Positions 1-10,129 of a stretch of DNA of 30,761 bases are shown here, in pieces. The number at the start of each line of letters is the position of its first letter. Positions within the stretch are counted from its first letter, which is position 1. Where the stretch lies: the IMG/VR virus record IMGVR_UViG_3300030110_002484, positions 1 through 30,761 of that record; one strand, given 5' to 3'. Made by a program: the position numbers and the translations under genes. The notes beneath the pieces are model-generated. The model was not told the origin of the DNA and made no database searches. It saw only the letters and a list, made by a program, of their open reading frames with translations. The stretch is from a virus.

Positions 1-3000
1 GTATGTTTAAACCATTAGCTTTTAAAAAATCAAATATAGCTTTAGCTGCTTGTGGTGGTCTAGCTGTTAGCACGAACATATTATTAGGTCCAAACTTGTT
101 TTGTAACTTTAATGCTTTATTAAACAAAGGAGCAACTTTACCTTTTACAACTCTGTTAAAATCAGAAAAGTCAAATTTATATCCTTGATCTTGCAGGTCT
201 TGATATGTATTGGCAAACTGCTCTGCGTTTAAAGTTCCAGTTTTACCATCTGGAGTCGTATACTTAACTAAAGATTTAGTTGTAGCTAGTGTATCATCAA
301 AATCTAAAACACTAATACCTTGTGATTTGTTATTAGATCTAGAAAACATTATAGCATTATTAAGCTTGTTAAATTCTTTTAATTTTGGTTTTAACAACTT
401 ATTAGCTTTAGCAAAAGACTCTACAAGTTTTGGAACTTTATTTGTTCCAACCTCTACAACTAACTCTATTCTTTTATCTGTTAAAGTTTTGTCATTATAA
501 TATCTAAGTAAAGAGGAATCATTTAATGATTGATTTTCTGCTAATACAGACTGATAACCAGCGTCTGTAATAGCTTTATCAAAATTTTTATTAATAATAG
601 CTACGTCGTAATTAGCTAAAAAATTATCTATATTTTCTACGCCGTTACGGTTTACATGAGCATCTACTAATTTTATAAGAACAGCTACTCTAGGTTGCAT
701 ATGTTCATACCTAGCGTTTGCAGCCTTAATTCCAGGTTCAATGTATTTTAAAGCAGCTGCTCTAGCTAAAACACTATTCATGTTAGATAATAAGCTATTC
801 ATCATTAACATAATATCGACGTTGTCTTGTAAGCCTTCTTCATATCTCGCCACATTATGAGCAATATATTCGTTTAACACTTTTCTAGCGTGTTTTTCGT
901 GTTTTCTTCTTTGTTTTAAAGAATCTGAATTTTTGTGGTCTTTAATAGCACTAGTGCTTGATTGAGCGGCTTTTGTAATTGGTATTTCTTTTAATCCATT
1001 TGCTTTAGCAGTTGCTTTTACATTTAAAGAACCATTTTTATTATAAACTGGTTTTATACCAACATTATTTAAATGATAATTGTAATAATCTCTTGAGTTT
1101 TTATAAAATTGACCTCTTCCATCTCCAATTTTAGCGCTAGTAAAAGAACTACCTCCTAACATAACTAAATCTGCAATAGCTTGTTCTTTATTTTTTTTAA
1201 ATTTTTTGTCAAAGAAAACAGCGTCAGATTTTCTTCTGTTTTCTTGTCTTATTAAATCGTTTTGAGCTTTTGCTGCTGTTACATTGCTACCAGTAAATTT
1301 AGCTATTTTTATAGCAGAATCTTCAGTTGATTTTATAATTGCCTCAACTATTTTTTCTTGTTTTATTACGTTTTTAGTTTTAGCTGGAATTTTTAATTTA
1401 GATACTGTTTTAATTATTTGATCAGCTATATTATCTAAAGTTTTTTCAGATATAACGTCACCATAAGTACTTCTTAAAGCGATTTTAACAGCATCTACAT
1501 CTTGAGTTAATAAAATTTCATTTTTTTGAGTATCACTCATTTTAGCTTCATTAACACCAACATATGTAGAAACAAGTTCTGGTAAATTATCGTGAAATAA
1601 AGTTTGTTCTTCTTTAGATAACAAAGAGTTTATGCCTCCAAAAACATTTTTCAACACAGGATTTTGATCTATATTTAAAACATCATTTTTACTAAACATA
1701 ATAGAAGTTTTACCGTCTGATATTCTTGTTATGTTTTCTGCCATTAATGGATCATTGTCTTTTATTAGCTGCTCTCTAACAGCTTGATTTGTCATCATTT
1801 TACCAGTTATATTAGCTAGTGCTAATACTCTAGCCGATGTATTTCTATCTGTACGGTCTGGTTTGCCGTCTATAATTCCAAATACTTTTAAAAAATCTTT
1901 TCTGCTTATATTTGGTTTTTTAACTTGAACAGTTAAACCTGCTTTTGTACCTGTTTTAGCCATTTTAGCTCTTTCGCCTTTTGTATAAAATTCATTTAAT
2001 AAACTTCTAGGCACCCCAGTGGCTGTACCACCTGCGGTAGTGCCTTCTGGTAGCATTTTTATTAATAAATCAGCGTTTTTATTAATAAACATTTGAGCAG
2101 ACTGAAGTTCTCCTTTAGTAATATTAGCGCCGCTAATAATTTTTTTAGGAGATATACCAAATAGTTCACCTGTAATTTCTGGTGATTGATCTTTTAAAGT
2201 TTTAAAATTTAGATTTTTAATATCTAACTTAGATAATTTTTCTTTAATAACTTTATCAACTTTTTCTTTAACGCCTAACTTATCTGCTAAAACTATTTTT
2301 TTAGGCTTACGAGTTGTAACTTCTGTAGTAACTTCTTCTGCTGCTACATCTACTTTTTCAGTTACATCTTGTGTAAATTCTTCACCTAATACTCTTTGCG
2401 ATGCTTCAATAGCTCTTGCTGGTAAAAACTTATTTATATAAGCAGCTAAAGGTACACCAGACTCAGGTTTATATTCCCTAATTAAATCAAATATACCACG
2501 CTTACCAGTTTCTATTTCATCTGTTAATAGTTGTCTATCAAAATTAGGCGCATCTTTACGTTTATCTACTATTTTATTAACTATAGGTTTAAACTGATTT
2601 ATTATATCCATAGCTCCAGCCTCGCCCTGTTTTTCGTATATTTCTTGAACTTTGTTAGAAGCATCTTTAGACATTTTAACAGTAGTTTCTGGAGTAGCTT
2701 TAGTTTCAACTAATCTACCTTTAGCGCCTTCTTTTGCTACTTTTAATATAGCTTTACTTATTTTTCCTTCTTTAACACTTTTACTATAATCTTTTACAAA
2801 ATTATAAACGTCTCTTCCAGTGTCAAATGTAATTTCTTTACCTAAAACATTTTGAGAAAAACGTCTAACAATATCACCAATTTTAGTAAAAAAGTTTTCT
2901 TCAAACTTTAAACTACCATCTATAATAGATTCAGACATTATAGTTATAGCTTCTTCACCAAAATTATCATCTCTTATAAATTCATTGTTTTCATTATACT

Positions 3001-6000
3001 TACCGTAAGCTGATAATCTTTTACCTAATATGCTCTTGTCTCCACCAAGCTCTGACGCATGTTCAATTAATGCGTTACCTAAATTATCTTGTGTAACTTT
3101 ATTAGCACCAATAGTTTTATTTAATACAGCGTGCATAAACTCATGAGCAGCGGTACCAGTCATTGGTTTATCTTTGTTTAAAAATATTTCAAAACTACCA
3201 TCAGTTGCTTGCGCTATAAAACCATATTCTTTATCAGCTTTACTTATAGCATCTAACTCTGATTCAAAAGCTGCTTTTTCTTTTTTATTTTTACTATTAT
3301 CAATTTCAGCTCTTAACTCTGCTTCTCTTTCTAACAAACCTTCTGATATTTCTTGACTAGTTACTTCAGTTACACCGCCTTCTAAATTACCTTCTTTTAT
3401 AGCGGTTTTAATTGTAGTTTTAATTTTTTCTGTTTGCTTTTTTTCTGTTTGTTTAATTAATGAATCAGATATTTGTTTGTCAATTTCTTTTATTTGATTA
3501 TCTATATCTACAGAAAAAGCCTTGTCTTTTCCTTGTTTTTGATTTACAAGTTCTTGTTTTTTTATTAACAAGTCTATTTGATCATCGGAAACATTTTCAG
3601 GTGAAGAGTTAATTGCATTAATTATACTTTGACCGTAGTTTTTAGCATCATTAATTTGATCAATAGTTGATTGATGTATATCTTTAGATTTTTGAGTTCT
3701 AGCTCTTTTTAATTTTCCTTCAGAAACTTTTAAATTGTCATCTAAAAGATTTATAATATCTTGACCATTAGTTTTGTACTGGTTGTATATTTCTTTTTTA
3801 GTATTTTTAATGTCATTAGCAGTACCTATTGTACCTAAACTACCAGACAACATTAAAGTAGCGGCTACAGTTTCTTTTTGCGTTCTAATATCTAAAATAT
3901 CTGGAGAATGTGCTAGTCCAACAGAGTATTTAGCTATATCTCCAAAAAGTAACTCTGTTTCTTCTTCTCCAAGCTCTTTAACTATATTAGTTGTAAATCT
4001 TTTAGTTGCTTCTCCTATTGCTTTTTTTGTTGTAGCTCCTTTTAAATTAGCTACAAAACCGTTTAACAGTGTTTTTCCAGTAGCACTACCTAAAAAATTT
4101 ATATCAGGCATTATTGCTTGAGATATACCAGTACCTAAAGAAACCAGGTGGCTAAACGCGTATGCTTTTGAATCATCAAGACCTAAAGCTTTTCCTTCAT
4201 GAAAATTATCGTTAACAGTCATTCTATAAGAGGCATCCATCATTCTTAAAGTTTGTTTACCTTTACTTGAAGTCAAAAAATTAGGAGCAATAGTGTTCCA
4301 TAGGTTTTTTGTTGGTTTAAAATCACCTTTTCTAGCAGAAAGTATAACACCAATAGTAAACGGTAACATTTCAGCGATAGTTTTACTTGTTGATCTAGCG
4401 TTTATAGTATAATTACCGTTTTCATCTAATATATCAGCGCCAGCATCTGAAACTCCAGTCCAATTATATTTAGCATAGTTCTTATACCAATCTTGAATCA
4501 TGTCATGACCATTATAATATTTGTCGTCTTCATTAAACTTATTATCCATTAAACCAGCTAACCAAACGCTTGTACCTATAGTTGCGTCAGCAGCTATATT
4601 AACGCCTTCTTGAACTAGTGTACCAATAGCATCGTAAGTTCCACCCCAAAAACCTCTTTCTTTTATATGTTTATCTTTCCATTGTTGGTACTGGTTAGTT
4701 ACTTTAAAGTTGTTTGCAAAAGTTTGGTCAATAGCATTATAGCCTAATTCAATACTAATATCTTGCAGTCTAGTTTGAGCAGAGCTTATTATATCGTTAA
4801 TATTTTTTCTTTCATCACTTAGACCATTATATTCTTTTAATAAATTATTATAAGTGTTAAGATCTTGTTGATTGTCAAACAAAATATTACCTTCATCGTC
4901 TTTTTTAGCGTTATTTTGAATTTTTTCTATACGCTGTGTTAGTTTTTCTTCTCTATCTTTAAAATCAACAACAGTAGCGCTATTAAATATTTCGTTAGCT
5001 TTTTCATATTCAGAATTTAAAACTTTACTTTTTGCATTAAGTATTACTTGTTCTTTTTCTTGAAGAGTATAGTTTTTTTCAGCAGCTCTACCCATTTCTT
5101 TAATGGAAAGATCTTCTATTATTTGTTTTTCTACTAATTTGTTTAATTCAGTTACTTCATCGCCTTCCATATTAAAAGCAGAATAATCATCACCTTCTCT
5201 TGCTATAGAAATTTCTTTTAAAGCTTTATTAATAATTTCAGTTTCATATTTAGCTGTATTAACTCTAGTTTGCTCTGGATTATTTTTTTCGTAAAACTTT
5301 ATTTGCTCGTTAACTTCTTTTTGACCACCGCCAGTAGCAACAACTCTGTCAGTAATTTCCATTATTTTATTATTATGCTTTTGCAATATATCTATATTGT
5401 TTTCATAAGATTTAAATTTTGGATCAACCCTAGATTCAGTAGTAGCAGCTTTAATGCTTTCTATTTCTTTTAATATATCAGCAGCTTCTTGAGACATAGG
5501 TTTAGCTAGTTTTAACTTAGCTTCTAGTTCTTTAATCTTCTTGTCTCCTCCAGACTGAATTAATTGTAAATCTGTAGTTATATCGCTAACTTCTTGATCG
5601 CTAAAAGGTTCTTGTACATCGTAGTTTTCTACAGCTAAATCAAGTTTTGATTTTGTTTTCGTAAACCAACCTTGTATTTTTTTTGCTAATTTTGGAAAAA
5701 AAGATTTTTCTCCTCCTGGAGGTCCAGCTATAGGATCTCCTTCTTTATATTCAACTTCTTCTTTTTCTTCTACTATATTATTAGGCACTACTTTCACTTC
5801 TGGCATTACACCAAAAGAATATGACAAATTTTCTATTAATTTATCATTTTGTTTTAATGTTTTTGATGTACCATCTGTAAAATTAAAAGTTATAGTACCA
5901 TCATTATTTTTTTTCTGACTAAATACCATTTTGTTTTGTAACTCCAAAGAAGTATCTTCCGACGTTGATTCCGTACCTGTAGATACTGTTTGAGGCTCTG

Positions 6001-6232
6001 CAGTCACGTCGGTTTTCTGAGAGCCTTCTGTCTTTCCCATTACATTAGCTGTCCAGTCTTGCTGTTCGCTTTGTGTTAGGTTGTTTTGTTTAAGATAATT
6101 GTATACATTAGTTTGTATTTCTTCGTTTTCGGCAAAGTTATTTTTCCAAGTTTCAAAGTCTGGAGCTTTAACTTCAACGTTAGGATCATTACTTAATGTA
6201 TTCCAAATATTTTGTAATATTTCTTCGTTCAT
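1..6232 (-). CDS. Giant polyvalent virion protein (HExxH protease + HAD phosphatase), C-terminus outside window
   Basis: The frame is open from ATG at 6232 to base 1: 2077 codons without a stop. Seen in order: an acidic, Ser/Thr-rich N-terminus (about 60-160); a long charged, probably coiled-coil region (about 190-500); hydrophobic or Gly-rich segments near 525-560, 613-634, 691-727 and 788-808; a zinc-protease motif HEFMH at 1030-1034, with E1093/E1094 downstream as candidate third ligand; a Gly/Thr-rich segment near 1380-1400; a helical region about 1770-1935; and a HAD-type domain from about 1973 with motif I DFDDT (D1977, D1979, T1981) and motif II VLTARP (T2056). Known: fused polyvalent proteins of this kind occur in large marine phages, and huge internal proteins such as T7 gp16 are ejected with the DNA. 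Inferred: an internal virion protein delivered into the host, with protease and phosphatase activities. Catalysis is unproven, and HAD motifs III and IV lie outside the window. Confidence 0.85.
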   Translation of the reverse strand, partial: MNEEILQNIWNTLSNDPNVEVKAPDFETWKNNFAENEEIQTNVYNYLKQNNLTQSEQQDWTANVMGKTEGSQKTDVTAEPQTVSTGTESTSEDTSLELQNKMVFSQKKNNDGTITFNFTDGTSKTLKQNDKLIENLSYSFGVMPEVKVVPNNIVEEKEEVEYKEGDPIAGPPGGEKSFFPKLAKKIQGWFTKTKSKLDLAVENYDVQEPFSDQEVSDITTDLQLIQSGGDKKIKELEAKLKLAKPMSQEAADILKEIESIKAATTESRVDPKFKSYENNIDILQKHNNKIMEITDRVVATGGGQKEVNEQIKFYEKNNPEQTRVNTAKYETEIINKALKEISIAREGDDYSAFNMEGDEVTELNKLVEKQIIEDLSIKEMGRAAEKNYTLQEKEQVILNAKSKVLNSEYEKANEIFNSATVVDFKDREEKLTQRIEKIQNNAKKDDEGNILFDNQQDLNTYNNLLKEYNGLSDERKNINDIISSAQTRLQDISIELGYNAIDQTFANNFKVTNQYQQWKDKHIKERGFWGGTYDAIGTLVQEGVNIAADATIGTSVWLAGLMDNKFNEDDKYYNGHDMIQDWYKNYAKYNWTGVSDAGADILDENGNYTINARSTSKTIAEMLPFTIGVILSARKGDFKPTKNLWNTIAPNFLTSSKGKQTLRMMDASYRMTVNDNFHEGKALGLDDSKAYAFSHLVSLGTGISQAIMPDINFLGSATGKTLLNGFVANLKGATTKKAIGEATKRFTTNIVKELGEEETELLFGDIAKYSVGLAHSPDILDIRTQKETVAATLMLSGSLGTIGTANDIKNTKKEIYNQYKTNGQDIINLLDDNLKVSEGKLKRARTQKSKDIHQSTIDQINDAKNYGQSIINAINSSPENVSDDQIDLLIKKQELVNQKQGKDKAFSVDIDNQIKEIDKQISDSLIKQTEKKQTEKIKTTIKTAIKEGNLEGGVTEVTSQEISEGLLEREAELRAEIDNSKNKKEKAAFESELDAISKADKEYGFIAQATDGSFEIFLNKDKPMTGTAAHEFMHAVLNKTIGANKVTQDNLGNALIEHASELGGDKSILGKRLSAYGKYNENNEFIRDDNFGEEAITIMSESIIDGSLKFEENFFTKIGDIVRRFSQNVLGKEITFDTGRDVYNFVKDYSKSVKEGKISKAILKVAKEGAKGRLVETKATPETTVKMSKDASNKVQEIYEKQGEAGAMDIINQFKPIVNKIVDKRKDAPNFDRQLLTDEIETGKRGIFDLIREYKPESGVPLAAYINKFLPARAIEASQRVLGEEFTQDVTEKVDVAAEEVTTEVTTRKPKKIVLADKLGVKEKVDKVIKEKLSKLDIKNLNFKTLKDQSPEITGELFGISPKKIISGANITKGELQSAQMFINKNADLLIKMLPEGTTAGGTATGVPRSLLNEFYTKGERAKMAKTGTKAGLTVQVKKPNISRKDFLKVFGIIDGKPDRTDRNTSARVLALANITGKMMTNQAVREQLIKDNDPLMAENITRISDGKTSIMFSKNDVLNIDQNPVLKNVFGGINSLLSKEEQTLFHDNLPELVSTYVGVNEAKMSDTQKNEILLTQDVDAVKIALRSTYGDVISEKTLDNIADQIIKTVSKLKIPAKTKNVIKQEKIVEAIIKSTEDSAIKIAKFTGSNVTAAKAQNDLIRQENRRKSDAVFFDKKFKKNKEQAIADLVMLGGSSFTSAKIGDGRGQFYKNSRDYYNYHLNNVGIKPVYNKNGSLNVKATAKANGLKEIPITKAAQSSTSAIKDHKNSDSLKQRRKHEKHARKVLNEYIAHNVARYEEGLQDNVDIMLMMNSLLSNMNSVLARAAALKYIEPGIKAANARYEHMQPRVAVLIKLVDAHVNRNGVENIDNFLANYDVAIINKNFDKAITDAGYQSVLAENQSLNDSSLLRYYNDKTLTDKRIELVVEVGTNKVPKLVESFAKANKLLKPKLKEFNKLNNAIMFSRSNNKSQGISVLDFDDTLATTKSLVKYTTPDGKTGTLNAEQFANTYQDLQDQGYKFDFSDFNRVVKGKVAPLFNKALKLQNKFGPNNMFVLTARPPQAAKAIFDFLKANGLNI

Positions 6233-6250
6233 GTTTTAATTTAATTTTAT

Positions 6251-7477
6251 TTATCCTAAATTGTCCGTAGTAGTAGTAGCAGTAGTTTCAGCCATTGGAT
6301 TTAAATTATTATAATGATTTTTTAAATTTTGCGTTTGCATATCTATATAATATTCTTTTAGTTGTTCTGCAAATTCAGGGCTTTTATATAACTGAAAGTT
6401 TTCCATATATTCTTTGTTTCCTTTTCCTGTTCTAGCGCCAAAACTACCATATTCTTTTTTATAATCGCTAAAACTTTTTCCTTTATTACTTGGAGATAAT
6501 GACCAAGTAGTAAACGAAGGTGATTTTTTTCTTCCTGTTGAGAACTCATACCATTCATCACTACCATATTCAATGCCTTTTTCTTGCGCAATATACATGT
6601 CTATCATAGGGTTTTTGCCTTGATAAAATTCATTAATAACAGCGTTAGGATCATTTCCTAACACGCTTTCAACATGTTCTTCCACATCTAATCTAGCTTT
6701 TGACTCTATGAATTCATTTTTTCCTCTTGCCTTATGAGTTTCTGCGTTAACACCTACTTCTTTCATTTCTTGGTTGACTAAATTACTTAAAACACCAGTG
6801 TACTGGCTACCAAAACTTAAATCACTATAAGGCACTTTTCTACTAACTATATACTTACCATCTTCATAAGCATTAACATCTTGCTTTGAATACAACAAAC
6901 CATCTTCTCCAATGCTAAGATTAAGTCCGTTTCCATCATCATCTAGTTTAAAATTACCTTGCACTATATTTTGGATATTTTGATTTTGTTCATCAGAGTT
7001 AGAGCCACCTGCTTTCCAGTTTTGACCATGATATTTACTTTGATCAGCAGATATTTGCATTATTTGTTGATCTAAACTAGTAAAAGCTGCTTTTACTGAA
7101 TTCATTTTATCAACAGCATCCTGGTATTGTTTAGAACTAACATCTACATTTTGATTAGATACAATTGCAGCCGCTTTATTATATTCGTCAGTTCTTGCGT
7201 TTAACCAAGGTTGAATTTCACCGTCAAAAACTTTTAGTGCAAACGCTCTATTTTCAGCAGTTAACCCAGGTACTGGATTATCACTCATAAAGTTATTATA
7301 ATTAGCTTCGTTTTTAGCTCTTTTATTTGCTAAAATAGTCGCAGTATCTGTTATGTTTTTCATAGCAGGTTTAATATCTACATAACCTGATGTAGTTTCT
7401 GCTGCTGCAGAAGCACCTAAAGCACGGCCTATCCTATAAAAACCGCCACCTGTTGTTGTTGTTTTTTTCTTTGCCAT
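6251..7477 (-). CDS. Probable internal virion protein, 408 aa, unknown function
   Basis: I cannot assign a family name. The start is followed by a KKK-TTTT-GGG stretch, and the protein ends in another threonine run, so both ends look flexible. The N-terminal third (about 35-160) is mainly helical and rich in Asn, Lys and Ala; the C-terminal half is polar with many aromatic residues. No signal peptide, clear membrane segment or catalytic motif is visible. It starts 2 bases after the stop of the coiled-coil 268-aa gene and ends 18 bases before the giant protein gene. This placement suggests that the three form an internal or ejected protein set. That role is inference from position and composition only. 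Confidence 0.75.
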   Translation of the reverse strand: MAKKKTTTTGGGFYRIGRALGASAAAETTSGYVDIKPAMKNITDTATILANKRAKNEANYNNFMSDNPVPGLTAENRAFALKVFDGEIQPWLNARTDEYNKAAAIVSNQNVDVSSKQYQDAVDKMNSVKAAFTSLDQQIMQISADQSKYHGQNWKAGGSNSDEQNQNIQNIVQGNFKLDDDGNGLNLSIGEDGLLYSKQDVNAYEDGKYIVSRKVPYSDLSFGSQYTGVLSNLVNQEMKEVGVNAETHKARGKNEFIESKARLDVEEHVESVLGNDPNAVINEFYQGKNPMIDMYIAQEKGIEYGSDEWYEFSTGRKKSPSFTTWSLSPSNKGKSFSDYKKEYGSFGARTGKGNKEYMENFQLYKSPEFAEQLKEYYIDMQTQNLKNHYNNLNPMAETTATTTTDNLG

Positions 7478-7479
7478 AT

Positions 7480-8286
7480 TTATCTATTTCCTTTTGGTTT
7501 GCCAAATCCACCACCCATCGCAAACATACTTAAACCACCTGTAACTCCACCTAGAATATCTGAAATACCTGATGACATTTGTTGTTGTGCTTGCAACTTA
7601 GCATCGACAGCTGATTGTAATTGACCTGCTCTTAACTCCATCATGCTTTGTGTTTTTTGATATTCTAATCCTCTAGCTGCTTCTTCTCCAGCTAATCTAG
7701 TTTTTTCTGCTTGAGCTTCGCCTGCAAGTATTTGTTGTTCTCTAGCTGCTTCCATTTGTTGTACGCTTGCCGCACCTCGTGCTGCCGCCATTTGATTAGC
7801 CGCTTCTTGTTGTCCTATAGATGCTGAAGCTTGTTGAGCTGCTAATTGACCTTGGTTGGCCATAGTTTGCGCTAAAGCAGCTATACCACTACCACCTGCA
7901 GCGCCTGATAAGTTTTGCATTATATTTGCTCTTTGCTGTGCACCTTGCTCAGCCATAAATCGAGCTTGCTGTTGGTTAACAGTTAAATCTTCATATACAT
8001 TTTCAAACTCAGTTTCCATACTAGCATAAGGATTTCTTACGTTAGCATATATATTACTAGTATCTAAATCTTGGTAATCCGCTATTTGTTCGTTTAAAAG
8101 TCCTTGTGCTTCTTTTCTTTGTTCTTCAGCTTCGTTTCTAGCTTTTCTACCGCCAAAGTAATTAAATAGTCCACCAGCTACACCTGTTACAGCGCTAGCA
8201 ATACCACCAATAGCCATGCCAGATAAACCTTTAGGAGGCTTTGCCTGTTTAAGAGGACTAAAATTTATTTTTTCACCTATAGCCAT
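7480..8286 (-). CDS. Coiled-coil internal (ejection-type) virion protein, 268 aa
   Basis: A Gly/Ala-rich hydrophobic segment at about 22-46 precedes a long Ala/Gln/Glu-rich helical region (about 47-235) that looks like coiled coil. A second Gly-rich hydrophobic tail follows (about 238-262). This hydrophobic-coil-hydrophobic pattern resembles short-tailed phage ejection proteins such as T7 gp14, which enter the host envelope with the DNA. The match is one of architecture, not of sequence identity. It lies between the 597-aa virion protein and the 408-aa and giant proteins, which fits a module of ejected proteins. The leader before the ATG is A/T-only with no Shine-Dalgarno. Confidence 0.7.
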   Translation of the reverse strand: MAIGEKINFSPLKQAKPPKGLSGMAIGGIASAVTGVAGGLFNYFGGRKARNEAEEQRKEAQGLLNEQIADYQDLDTSNIYANVRNPYASMETEFENVYEDLTVNQQQARFMAEQGAQQRANIMQNLSGAAGGSGIAALAQTMANQGQLAAQQASASIGQQEAANQMAAARGAASVQQMEAAREQQILAGEAQAEKTRLAGEEAARGLEYQKTQSMMELRAGQLQSAVDAKLQAQQQMSSGISDILGGVTGGLSMFAMGGGFGKPKGNR

Positions 8287-8334
8287 ATTTATTTATTTTA
8301 TTATTTATAATCACAGTTTTTACTATTTTTTTAC

Positions 8335-10128
8335 TTATTGGGCTGTTAAGAAGCGTTCTACATCAAAATACAATACAGTATCGCTAATAGCCATTTTTTC
8401 TATTTCTAAAGTACCTGTTATAGTTATAACGTTACTTGCTCCGTCAAAAAATATAGTTTGACCACTTTCTAATGTTTGAGCAGCACTAACTACAACATTA
8501 GCACTTCCAGTTGCCACGCTTTTAGATACTACAGTTGGGTTTGCTGCAGAAGCATCTATACCAACACCTCTTACTGTCATGCCTACTGATATATTACCAG
8601 CTTCAGCAACAACAAGTGTCGTGCTATTACTACTAGCACTTTCTAATACAGTTGATACTTGAGTCGGTGTTAAAGTTATATCACTTAAATAAACTTTAGC
8701 ACCTGTTATAGCTTCTATATTTTCAGATCCATAACCAAATATCCTAACGTTAGAATCTGCTTTTAAAGCATCAACTTGTTGCGTGTTAAATGTTATATTA
8801 CCAGCTTGAGCTGTAACAGCACCAGTTCTATCTATAGTAGATACATCGTTATGAAGAGGATCAACGCCTGGTTTGTATACATCTTGTATTTCTATATCTT
8901 TAAAATCAGTGTAGTATTTATTTTCAACAATTTCTTGTATTGTAACGTTAGTTCTATATTCACTTATTCTAGCCTTATGTGTAGTGTTAGCTCCAGTACC
9001 ACTTCTTGCTGGGTCTAAAACCATACCTTCTCTTAAACCAGCAATATTATTAACGGGAAATCTATGAAAAACAGTATCACTACTTGTATTTTCTCCTTCA
9101 ATAGCATTAGCACTAGCGCCAAAAGTAACAAGTTTAACAGCGCATAAATCTTCTATTGTTGGTGTTTTAATAATACTAAATGTTCTACTAGAAAGAGCTG
9201 TACAGGTTATAGTAAATTTTAATTTTGTATTTTTACCTGAAGCTAAATTATCAGAAGTAAAAGCACCAGTAGCACTTTCAGTGTAATGAGGCGTCATGCC
9301 ATTAAACGGTGGAGTAAAAGTTAGTGTATCATCATTTGTAGCGCTATCTGCAACAGATATTTCAAATTCGTTTGCATCATTATTATCTGGGTTTATTTTA
9401 GTTATTATAGCATGTACTGACGCGGCTATACCTGTACCAGTTACTTTATCACCTATTGCGTATAAATGAGGGTTACCGGCTAAAGTTTGACCATCTACAA
9501 CTATTCTATTAGAACTACTTGTAGCGCCATTTACAGTACTAGTACTTGTTAAATATAAAGAAGGCGCAACACAAGATAATTTAATTTGTTTTACTGTATC
9601 TTGATAAAGAATTTTTTGTACTATATCAGATTTAGAACCTACACTATTATTTAAATCTATAGTGCCATCTGGAAATACAGCTTCAATATGATCAGCATGT
9701 TTTGTTTTTATATTAAAAGCTGTTTCTGCATAAATATTTAAATAGTACGTTTTTAAACTTCCACCTTCATTATTAGGAAATTTTACAGAAAAATTATAAG
9801 TACCATTAGATTCTACTTTTTCTAATCTATATTTTGTTGTTGAAAAGGTTTTATTTTTAAAATTGTAATAATTATTACCTTCATATATTTCAATACTTAA
9901 TATAGCGCCTGCATCTGTAGTTATTGAAAAACTTCTATTTTCACCAAAAACACTAACATCAGTTGTATCTACACTTATGTTTTTTACTTTCTTTTCAATA
10001 TAACCAAACATAGCAATATGATCAGCATCAGACATTAATTTTCCATTAGGCATATAATGAAAACCAGCCGGAGCTTTTACGCCGTTTTTTATTTTTAAAA
10101 AAGGTTGTTTATTATCTGTATATGACAT
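8335..10128 (-). CDS. Beta-rich virion protein, 597 aa (tail or head decoration candidate)
   Basis: Rich in Thr, Ser, Asn and Val with few charged clusters, as in extracellular beta-sandwich virion proteins. The N-terminus carries a PAGFHYMPNGKLMSDADH segment (about 20-37) that I recall from marine phage structural proteins. Near the C-terminus a stretch around VGMTVRGVGI matches a beta-repeat also found in the 438-aa connector, and a looser copy (GDKVTGTGI) lies mid-protein. No enzyme motif is visible. It starts 1 base after the 138-aa gene stop and belongs to the tail gene run. An adhesion or decoration role is plausible, but there is no direct evidence of a receptor-binding function. Confidence 0.7.
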   Translation of the reverse strand: MSYTDNKQPFLKIKNGVKAPAGFHYMPNGKLMSDADHIAMFGYIEKKVKNISVDTTDVSVFGENRSFSITTDAGAILSIEIYEGNNYYNFKNKTFSTTKYRLEKVESNGTYNFSVKFPNNEGGSLKTYYLNIYAETAFNIKTKHADHIEAVFPDGTIDLNNSVGSKSDIVQKILYQDTVKQIKLSCVAPSLYLTSTSTVNGATSSSNRIVVDGQTLAGNPHLYAIGDKVTGTGIAASVHAIITKINPDNNDANEFEISVADSATNDDTLTFTPPFNGMTPHYTESATGAFTSDNLASGKNTKLKFTITCTALSSRTFSIIKTPTIEDLCAVKLVTFGASANAIEGENTSSDTVFHRFPVNNIAGLREGMVLDPARSGTGANTTHKARISEYRTNVTIQEIVENKYYTDFKDIEIQDVYKPGVDPLHNDVSTIDRTGAVTAQAGNITFNTQQVDALKADSNVRIFGYGSENIEAITGAKVYLSDITLTPTQVSTVLESASSNSTTLVVAEAGNISVGMTVRGVGIDASAANPTVVSKSVATGSANVVVSAAQTLESGQTIFFDGASNVITITGTLEIEKMAISDTVLYFDVERFLTAQ

Positions 10129-10129
10129 A

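Noticed and set aside
210-500. Plus-strand open frames such as this one and 3774-4121
   Set aside because: They lie opposite the continuous minus-strand giant gene, have no supporting composition or motif, and are mirror shadows of it.
882-902. HEKHARK-like histidine-rich stretch in the giant protein
   Set aside because: It reads H-E-K-H, one residue short of HExxH, and lies in a plain charged helix.
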